Shown here in pieces: positions 6,208 through 11,498 of a DNA stretch of 11,498 nucleotides. Source of the stretch: Phocaeicola_A sp963624095. Lineage in GTDB: Bacteria; Bacteroidota; Bacteroidia; Bacteroidales; Bacteroidaceae. A program made the position numbers and the translations under genes. Every line of letters begins with the position of its first letter. Positions within the stretch are counted from its first letter, which is position 1. Under the pieces are notes generated by a model. The model searched no databases and had not been told where the DNA came from. It saw only the letters and a list, made by a program, of their open reading frames with translations. Where the stretch lies: positions 1 to 11,498 of the forward strand of contig CAVFNZ010000079.1 of assembly GCA_963624095.1 (NCBI GenBank), in the 5' to 3' direction.

Positions 6208-7857
6208 TTATTTTTGCAAATCAACGACTTTGTAGCGGTCACCGACCTCCGACATTACCTTTCGGTTGTATTCCTCGGGGAATCCGGGACGAATGACAGG
6301 CGCACACAGTCCCTCGGGGGTGCGTACGAACTTGCCGTCCTTCACTTGCTTCACCACCAGGTCATTGTACTTCACGACGAGGAACTCCCCGAGGCTTTTC
6401 CAACCCTGAAGCATGTTCTGGGCGGTATTGACGGTGTACTCCGTCAGGTATTGTTTGGCCTGTGCCGGGTCTGTTTTATAGAGTTGCATGGCTTTCTCCT
6501 CCACCTCCGGCTGCGCGCTGGCATAGGCTTGCTCGGTGCGTTGCTGCAGTTGACGCAGGTCGCCAATCATCTGGCTATAACGGGGATAAATCATGTTGGA
6601 CACCCAGTTGCACACCCAGAAAGCGGAGTTCCACGAGAAAGTGACGCCATCGGCTACCTCTTTACTGTAGCATTCGGGCACTTCCGTCGCGCAACAGTAC
6701 ACGGGGGTGTAGGCTATCATATTGGCATCGTCCATGCCGAACCAGAGCACTCCGCCTATGGCGTTGGGCAGGTTGCCGCGCATCTGCGAAACGAAAGTGA
6801 AGGCGGCTTGTTGGGTAGAGATTGGACGTTCGTTGAAATAGCTCACACCGTCGACTTTGAACGAGAGGGGTGAGGGACGGTAGGGACTACTGAACGGTCC
6901 GGCTCCCAAGTCCTTCGTCATGTCGAGTGCCGTGCCTTCGTAGTGGTCGCGCATGTCGCTCTTCACATCCTCCAGCGTGAGTTTCTTGTCGGGCTTGATG
7001 TACAGAGGCATCGGGTCGGATGTATTTCCTAATATATAAGAAAGGTATTGCTCCATCTGTGCGTTGTGCCGACGATAGAAGCTCCACACGCGGGCTTCGC
7101 AGTAGCGTAGCCCACTAAAGTCCAACGGGTTGTAGGCATCGGCGAAACTAAAGTCGCGGTTGAGCCCGTCAAAGTATCCCTTCTCACGGGCGAAGGAGAT
7201 GACATCGGGCGAATAGAGGCAGTTCTCCTTGTCGTCCAAATCAAATTGGTGGATGCGCGACTGGTTGGCATGAGCCGCTATGCAGTCGTCCGGGATGCGT
7301 ACGGCCACCCAAACGGCTCCTTTCACGCCCGGACCTTTGCCAATCATCTCCAATATCCAAGCTTCATTGGGGTCGGCCACGGTAAAGCTCTCGCCCTCAC
7401 TGTAATAGCCATACTCCTTCACAAGGTCTGTCATCACATGGATGGCCTCACGGGCCGTGGTGGAACGTTGGAGAGCCAGATAAATCAGGCTGCCATAGTC
7501 GATGACACCGGTGGTGTCCACCAGCTCGGGTCGACCGCCAAAGGTGGTCTCTCCTATCGTCACTTGGAATTCATTGATATTTCCTATCACGTTGTAAGTC
7601 CTGGACACCTGTTTCACCTCGCCAAGGTATTTTGCCGTATCCCAGTCGAATATCTTCACCGTCTCGCCTTGGGCATGAGTGCCGGCCGGTGAATGATAGA
7701 GGTGTCCGAACATTCCGAATGAGTCGGCGGAATATGTCACCATCACCGACCCGTCGGCAGAAGCTGCCTTGCCTACAATCAAGTTAGTGCAGGCCATACT
7801 TTCGGTTGCCAACGCGATGCTGAGAGCAACCAGTCCTATCAGTTTCTTTTTCATCAT
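6208..7857 (-). CDS. Secreted C69-family dipeptidase (PepD-like Ntn hydrolase)
   Basis: Probably cleaves dipeptides outside the cytoplasm. The 549-residue product starts with a signal peptide (MMKKKLIGLVALSIALATES, then MA) that would be cut before Cys23. In peptidase family C69 this Cys becomes the N-terminal nucleophile, as in A-CTNLIVGK here. Further family landmarks are GNINEFQVTIGETTFGGR (92-109), ADPNEAWILEMIGKG (161-175) and HANQSRI (196-202). The catalytic Cys is directly behind the signal peptide, so export could itself mature the enzyme. The Cys context (SMAC) is a poor lipobox, so I favour an Ntn-type nucleophile over a lipoprotein anchor. It lies 31 bp after the M23 gene on the same strand with no promoter match between, so the two are likely co-transcribed. 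The start could be the first or the second of two adjacent ATGs. Confidence 0.92.
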   Translation of the reverse strand: MMKKKLIGLVALSIALATESMACTNLIVGKAASADGSVMVTYSADSFGMFGHLYHSPAGTHAQGETVKIFDWDTAKYLGEVKQVSRTYNVIGNINEFQVTIGETTFGGRPELVDTTGVIDYGSLIYLALQRSTTAREAIHVMTDLVKEYGYYSEGESFTVADPNEAWILEMIGKGPGVKGAVWVAVRIPDDCIAAHANQSRIHQFDLDDKENCLYSPDVISFAREKGYFDGLNRDFSFADAYNPLDFSGLRYCEARVWSFYRRHNAQMEQYLSYILGNTSDPMPLYIKPDKKLTLEDVKSDMRDHYEGTALDMTKDLGAGPFSSPYRPSPLSFKVDGVSYFNERPISTQQAAFTFVSQMRGNLPNAIGGVLWFGMDDANMIAYTPVYCCATEVPECYSKEVADGVTFSWNSAFWVCNWVSNMIYPRYSQMIGDLRQLQQRTEQAYASAQPEVEEKAMQLYKTDPAQAKQYLTEYTVNTAQNMLQGWKSLGEFLVVKYNDLVVKQVKDGKFVRTPEGLCAPVIRPGFPEEYNRKVMSEVGDRYKVVDLQK

Positions 7858-7888
7858 ATATATAATAAGGTATAAGTTTCACCTTTGG

Positions 7889-9586
7889 TTAGTAACGGAA
7901 CCGTTGCCTTACGCAGGTGGTGTTGCCACAGAAATCCGTCACTTCCAGTTCCAGTTCGTGTTGTCCGCCACGCTTCACTTTCGTCTTCGTCAGGTCGCAC
8001 ACGATACGCTGCCGCGCGTTGCAGGTAAAGAGTACGAACTGGCCGTCAACGCGTCCCTTGTAGCTCTTGATGCCGGTCTGTCCGTCCGAAAGTTGAAAGA
8101 CGATGCTTCGGTTTTTCCCCCATCGGGCAGCCGACGTAAGGGCCTTCACTTTGGGCGGAACGGTATCCACGCAAACCGTAAAGGAGGTCAGTTCGCGCAC
8201 CTCCGCCTTCACCCACCCTTTCTCATACGTACCGCCTACATAGCAGGCGTGACCGCCTTTGTACTGGGCAATGTAGTATTTTGTGGTGTCCGCCACCGTA
8301 TGACGGCGCACGCCGATGGCAATCGGGCAATAAGAATGCAGGGGCACGGGGGTCTGGGTCAACTGATACGTGTAGGCCGCTGACAAAGAGTCAGCGATGA
8401 CTTTCACGTCCAGTTCCGCGTCTTCGTAGAGCATGCCTTTAGGCACTATCAGTTCCATACCGGGCTCCTGCAACCGGTTCACCTGGTCGCAATGGAGCAA
8501 GCGGTTTCCTTTAGGCTGATAAGGCGGTATCTCGCAAGGCTTTCCTTCTATCACGAAGCGATAGGTGGAGCAGTTGCCGTAGGCATCCTGCAACACATAA
8601 CGGACGTGGTAGTCGCGCTCCTCGTCAATACGAAAGAGACCCGTACCCTCGGCATGGGAAGCCAACCTCAGACGGCAACCCTTCGGCACAAAAGATTTCA
8701 TGAACCAACGGCCATGCTCGCTCCGCTCTTCGTAGTCGGTCCATCCGTTGATGGCCCGGTTCTCATCGAACGAGAAGCGGTCCACCACGCTACGGAACAC
8801 CTCCGTGCTGTCTACATAAAGCGTGAGGTATTTCACCCCGTAGATGTTGGAGGTCTCATCCATATAGTCGTACGCCCGGATGCCCAAGCCGATTTCACCC
8901 CAGGCCGTGACGGGCGTAGCCAGTTGGTTGTCGCCTTTCCGTCCGGTCAGGCTCACCATCCGCTTGGATGTTCCCTGCTGCACCACTCCCTTGCCGGGTT
9001 GCGGGTAGAACATCACGGCGGTGGCGCGGGGCGGACGGGTATCCTTTATCTGTTTCTGGTAGAACACCAACGGGTCTATCGGTTCATTGGTAGCCGTCTC
9101 GCGTATCTCCATGTGAAGGTGAGGACCGCCCGAGCTGCCCGTGTTGCCACTGATGGCTATCACCTCTCCCCTCTTTACCCGGAACAGGGAATCGCTCAAG
9201 AACAGGTTCACGTCAAACCGTTCCTGGGCATACTGTTGCGCCTCCACATACTCGGCTATGGACGGAGCAAAAGACTTCAGGTGTCCGTAGACGGAGGTGA
9301 ATCCGTTCGGATGGGTCACATAGAGAGCTTGTCCGTAGCCGGACGGTGACACGGAGACGCGCGACACATATCCGTCCTCGATGACATGGATAGGTTTGCC
9401 CTCCACTTGCTGCGTCTTAAAGTCAAGTCCTCCATGGAAATGGTTGGGACGAAGTTCACCGAAGTTTCCGCTCAGCAGCAAAGGGAAATCAAAGGGTGCG
9501 CCGAACGACGGATGCTCGCTATGTTGCGCAGGGAGAGTTCCACAGCAGCATAGGGCCACCGCAAACGTGACAAGTTGTCTTCTCAT
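7889..9586 (-). CDS. Secreted M23-family metallopeptidase (LytM-like)
   Basis: Likely a zinc endopeptidase cutting peptide cross-bridges of peptidoglycan in the periplasm. The 565-residue product starts with a signal peptide ending near LPA-QH (about residue 20). The M23 core spans roughly 30-175. H51-x3-D55 in HGGLD and H156-x-H158 in the stretch GNTGSSGGPHLHMEI (147-161) provide the zinc ligands and catalytic His, and YGHL is at 100-103. All expected active-site residues are present, so it is not one of the degenerate regulatory LytM proteins. About 35 residues, partly helical in appearance, are inserted between YGHL and KRGEVIAISG. The remaining ~390 residues look beta-rich and I do not recognise a domain in them. 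Its ATG is 4 nt after the nadC stop, so translation may be coupled. Confidence 0.92.
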   Translation of the reverse strand: MRRQLVTFAVALCCCGTLPAQHSEHPSFGAPFDFPLLLSGNFGELRPNHFHGGLDFKTQQVEGKPIHVIEDGYVSRVSVSPSGYGQALYVTHPNGFTSVYGHLKSFAPSIAEYVEAQQYAQERFDVNLFLSDSLFRVKRGEVIAISGNTGSSGGPHLHMEIRETATNEPIDPLVFYQKQIKDTRPPRATAVMFYPQPGKGVVQQGTSKRMVSLTGRKGDNQLATPVTAWGEIGLGIRAYDYMDETSNIYGVKYLTLYVDSTEVFRSVVDRFSFDENRAINGWTDYEERSEHGRWFMKSFVPKGCRLRLASHAEGTGLFRIDEERDYHVRYVLQDAYGNCSTYRFVIEGKPCEIPPYQPKGNRLLHCDQVNRLQEPGMELIVPKGMLYEDAELDVKVIADSLSAAYTYQLTQTPVPLHSYCPIAIGVRRHTVADTTKYYIAQYKGGHACYVGGTYEKGWVKAEVRELTSFTVCVDTVPPKVKALTSAARWGKNRSIVFQLSDGQTGIKSYKGRVDGQFVLFTCNARQRIVCDLTKTKVKRGGQHELELEVTDFCGNTTCVRQRFRY

Positions 9587-9590
9587 CTTG

Positions 9591-10439
9591 TCAGCAGGCT
9601 TTGAAACTCATGTCGAGTCCTTTGACGGAATGGGTCAGCGCACCCACGGAGATGTAGTCCACGCCGCATTCGGCATAGTCGCGAAGGGTATCGAAAGTGA
9701 TGCCTCCGGACGATTCCGTCTCATAGCGGCCGCCTATCATCTCAACGGCCTTGCGGGTGTCCGCTGTCGTGAAGTTGTCGAGCATGATGCGGTCCACGCC
9801 TCCTACCTGCAACACTTGCCGCAGCTCGTCGAAGTTGCGCACCTCTATCTCTATCTTCAGGTCTTTTCCGTTCTTCTTGCAGTAGTCTTTTGCCCGTGTG
9901 ATGGCGTTCTCGATGCCTCCGGCAAAGTCCACGTGGTTGTCCTTCAGCAAGATCATATCAAAGAGTCCGATGCGGTGATTCACGCCACCGCCTATCTTCA
10001 CGGCCATCTTCTCCAGCATACGCATGCCCGGAGTGGTCTTGCGGGTATCCAGCACACGGGTCTTGGTCCCTTCCAACCGCTTCACATAGCGACGGGTCAT
10101 GGTGGCAATGCCGCTCATGCGCTGCATCACGTTCAGCATCAGGCGTTCGGTCTGCAACAGCGACTGCACCTTGCCTTCCACCACCATAGCCACGTCACCG
10201 GGTTTCACTTCCGCGCCGTCGTTTATCAGCACCTCCACCTTCATCGTGGGGTCGAAGCGGTGGAATATCTCCTTGGCGACCTCCACACCGGCCAACACGC
10301 CGGCTTCTTTGATGAGCAGTTTCGATTTGCCCATGGCATCGGCAGGGATGCACGAGAGTGTAGTGTGGTCACCGTCACCTATATCTTCCAGAAAAGCGAG
10401 ATCTATCAGTTTATCTACCAATTGTTTTACTGTATCCAT
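9591..10439 (-). CDS. nadC: Nicotinate-nucleotide pyrophosphorylase (quinolinate phosphoribosyltransferase)
   Basis: Converts quinolinate and PRPP to nicotinate mononucleotide, CO2 and PPi, the entry of the de novo route into NAD synthesis, in the cytoplasm. The 282-residue product has EDIGDGDHTT (18-27), QTERLMLNVMQRMSGIAT (96-113), DTRKTTPGMR (131-140), KIGGGVNHRIGL (148-159), LLKDNH (164-169), the acidic IEIEV (196-200), LDNF (220-223) and SVGALTHS (264-271), all typical of the enzyme. Length is normal. I start at the ATG at 10439 (MDTVKQLVDK); a longer in-frame start at 10586 would place the promoter -7 element inside the coding region and add 49 unrelated residues. It heads a minus-strand group with the M23 and C69 peptidase genes and is divergent from rlmH. 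No nadA or nadB is seen nearby. Confidence 0.96.
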   Translation of the reverse strand: MDTVKQLVDKLIDLAFLEDIGDGDHTTLSCIPADAMGKSKLLIKEAGVLAGVEVAKEIFHRFDPTMKVEVLINDGAEVKPGDVAMVVEGKVQSLLQTERLMLNVMQRMSGIATMTRRYVKRLEGTKTRVLDTRKTTPGMRMLEKMAVKIGGGVNHRIGLFDMILLKDNHVDFAGGIENAITRAKDYCKKNGKDLKIEIEVRNFDELRQVLQVGGVDRIMLDNFTTADTRKAVEMIGGRYETESSGGITFDTLRDYAECGVDYISVGALTHSVKGLDMSFKAC

Positions 10440-10477
10440 AGTTACTTCACTATTTATTGAATGTCTGTTTATACCGA

Positions 10478-10485
10478 CAAAATTA
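10478..10485 (-). promoter_or_regulatory. Probable nadC promoter -7 element
   Basis: The minus strand reads TAATTTTG, a full match to TAnnTTTG, 38 nt before the ATG at 10439. No exact -33 TTTG stands at the usual distance, though a CTTTTC lies about 17 bp upstream. It also argues for the short nadC start. Confidence 0.55.
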
Positions 10486-10549
10486 AGCTTTAATTCTGAA
10501 AAGCGCGGCATCTTCCGCCCATTTTCTACGAATAACGTTCCGCCCGTCA

Positions 10550-10581
10550 CCTCCTCTCCCCTTCCTCTCCCCTCCTCTCCC
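10550..10581. repeat. 32-nt polypyrimidine tract with three CCTCTCCC words
   Basis: Every base on the plus strand from 10550 to 10581 is C or T. CCTCTCCC occurs at 10553-10560, 10564-10571 and 10574-10581, that is at 11- and 10-bp steps, close to one helical turn. The opposite strand is all purine with several GGG/GGGG runs. It lies between the divergent nadC and rlmH promoters and is not part of either gene. Confidence 0.85.
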
Positions 10582-10604
10582 GGCATCTTTTCCGTCCACG
10601 GACG

Positions 10605-10635
10605 TTGCGGAAGCGGAATATTCTGACTTATTTTG
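10605..10635 (+). promoter_or_regulatory. Candidate rlmH promoter
   Basis: TTG at 10605-10607 and TTATTTTG at 10628-10635 are 20 bp apart, fitting the Bacteroidales -33/-7 layout with one mismatch in the -7 element. Transcription would begin near 10642, about 20 nt before the ATG. Confidence 0.45.
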
Positions 10636-10663
10636 CAGCCTCAAATCATTATACCGCATCAGC

Positions 10664-11137
10664 ATGAAGACAGTACTTTTGGTCGTGGGACGAACCGTCG
10701 AACCGCATTACATTGCCGCCATCAACGACTACACGGAACGCGTGAGCCACTACCTTTCCTTTGAAATGGAGGTCATCCCCGAGCTGAAGAACACGAAGAG
10801 CCTCACCACCGAACAGCAGAAGGAGAAAGAGGGGGAACTGATACTGAAGTCCCTTCATGCGGGAGATGTGGTGGTGCTGCTTGACGAAGCGGGCAAGGAG
10901 TTCCGCTCGGTGGAGTTTGCCGACTGGATGCAGCGGAAGCTCTCCAACGTCAACAAACGCCTGGTCTTCATCGTCGGTGGTCCCTACGGATTCTCACCGA
11001 AAGTGTACGCGGCGGCACAAGAGAAGATTTCACTTTCACGCATGACATTCTCGCATCAGATGATACGCCTCGTCTTCGTGGAGCAACTCTATCGGGCAAT
11101 GAGCATTCTCAACGGCAGTCCTTACCACCACGAATAG
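10664..11137 (+). CDS. rlmH: 23S rRNA (pseudouridine(1915)-N(3))-methyltransferase
   Basis: Methylates N3 of pseudouridine 1915 in helix 69 of 23S rRNA on the assembled ribosome, using S-adenosylmethionine; a small SPOUT enzyme that works as a dimer. The 157-residue product has normal length and the family signatures: LDEAGKEFRSVEFA (73-86), FIVGGPYGF (102-110) lining the SAM-binding trefoil knot, SLSRMTFSHQMIR (123-135) with VEQLYRA (139-145), and the C-terminal YHH (154-156) near the catalytic site. The start MKTVLLVVGR is the usual one. It is divergent from nadC and its stop is only 2 bp from the stop of the convergent gene. Confidence 0.96.
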   Translation: MKTVLLVVGRTVEPHYIAAINDYTERVSHYLSFEMEVIPELKNTKSLTTEQQKEKEGELILKSLHAGDVVVLLDEAGKEFRSVEFADWMQRKLSNVNKRLVFIVGGPYGFSPKVYAAAQEKISLSRMTFSHQMIRLVFVEQLYRAMSILNGSPYHHE

Positions 11138-11139
11138 GA

Positions 11140-11498
11140 TCAATAGCTCACGTCAAATTCGAGCAACAGGGGAAGATGGTCGCTGTATCCGCCCATGTAA
11201 CGGGGACCGTAATAGGTGCGCAAAGGAATCTTGCCGCCATACCGGGCTTCATCGGTCAGCAGAAACGGGTATTTCAGAATCCTGGCCTTATCGGCCGAGG
11301 TGTGGAACGATGTCCGTGGATTCAGCAGTTCGCCCGTCACCATCAGTTGGTCAATAATCTCCCACTCTCCTTGATAATAATAAGTACCTTCGCCCTTTCT
11401 GCCACTCAGGAGATTGTAGAGGCGTTTCGCGTCCAACGGTCCAACAGGAGGAAAGGCAAGCACCGTTTCCTTCAGCGTCCGGCTCTCCGGCGTGTCAT
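11140..11498 (-). CDS. Endonuclease/exonuclease/phosphatase-family protein, C-terminal part (truncated by the window edge)
   Basis: The frame is open to the last base of the window, so only the last ~119 residues are seen. They include LLSGRKGEGTYYYQGEWEII (spanning a substrate-facing strand), DQLMVT and the closing YSDHLPLLLEF. The SDHLP motif carries the Asp-His pair that ends the active site of the DNase I-like (EEP) fold, and the IIDQLMV stretch matches the conserved strand before it. Known members cleave nucleic acids, phosphoinositides or other phosphodiesters, and the substrate cannot be judged from this part. An internal GTG at 11463 is not the true start. The gene converges on rlmH with a 2-bp gap and no terminator between them. 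Confidence 0.8.
   Translation of the reverse strand, partial: DTPESRTLKETVLAFPPVGPLDAKRLYNLLSGRKGEGTYYYQGEWEIIDQLMVTGELLNPRTSFHTSADKARILKYPFLLTDEARYGGKIPLRTYYGPRYMGGYSDHLPLLLEFDVSY

Noticed and set aside
7780..7857. C69 dipeptidase as a lipoprotein because of the Cys after the signal peptide
   Set aside because: The residues before Cys23 (SMA) make a weak lipobox, and in this family that Cys is the catalytic nucleophile.
5950..10439. nudC and nadC as one NAD-related gene cluster
   Set aside because: They lie about 5 kb apart on opposite strands, separated by a strong bidirectional terminator and unrelated genes, so closeness alone does not show a shared system.
1..11498. CRISPR array, tRNA or rRNA genes, insertion sequences
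   Set aside because: No regularly spaced long repeats, no cloverleaf-like or rRNA-like stretches that I could recognise, and no transposase or terminal inverted repeats.

Overview
The window looks like chromosomal DNA from a Bacteroides-like member of the Bacteroidales. Protein sequences are typical of that group (a 456-residue HisS, a PgcA-type phosphohexomutase, a secreted C69 dipeptidase). Several upstream gaps also carry the group's characteristic TAnnTTTG promoter -7 element, including those of hisS, nudC, pgm and nadC. Most of the window is ordinary, well-kept housekeeping DNA with compact spacing. The first ~790 bases are different: visibly A+T-rich and nearly gene-free.

Layout: (1) 1-136, minus strand, holds the start of an acyltransferase-like reading frame that runs into a stop directly after a run of nine G (nine C at 17-25 on the plus strand). 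Losing one G, or gaining two, would reopen the frame to the window edge, so this could be a slippage-controlled ON/OFF gene. (2) 137-792 has no gene I can recognise but contains three AAGCGCAT repeats exactly 23 bp apart, two related small dyads and a possible promoter. (3) hisS (minus) and a class B J-domain co-chaperone gene (plus) diverge from a 251-bp gap. (4) nudC (plus) converges on a phosphohexomutase gene (minus), with a perfect 18-bp-stem bidirectional terminator between them. (5) nadC, an M23 peptidase gene and a C69 dipeptidase gene form a probable minus-strand operon, with the phosphohexomutase gene behind it under its own promoter. (6) rlmH (plus) diverges from nadC and ends 2 bp from the stop of a convergent, edge-truncated endonuclease/exonuclease/phosphatase-family gene.

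Functional links: NadC makes nicotinate mononucleotide for NAD synthesis and NudC hydrolyses NAD(H) or NAD caps, but they are in separate transcription units. The M23 and C69 enzymes both carry signal peptides and probably act in the envelope, on peptidoglycan or its peptides. The phosphohexomutase links glucose-6-P and glucose-1-P and so supplies envelope sugars. HisS, the J-protein and RlmH serve translation and folding. The observation most worth pursuing is the G9 tract in the acyltransferase-like frame at the left edge, together with the repeat-bearing leader behind it.
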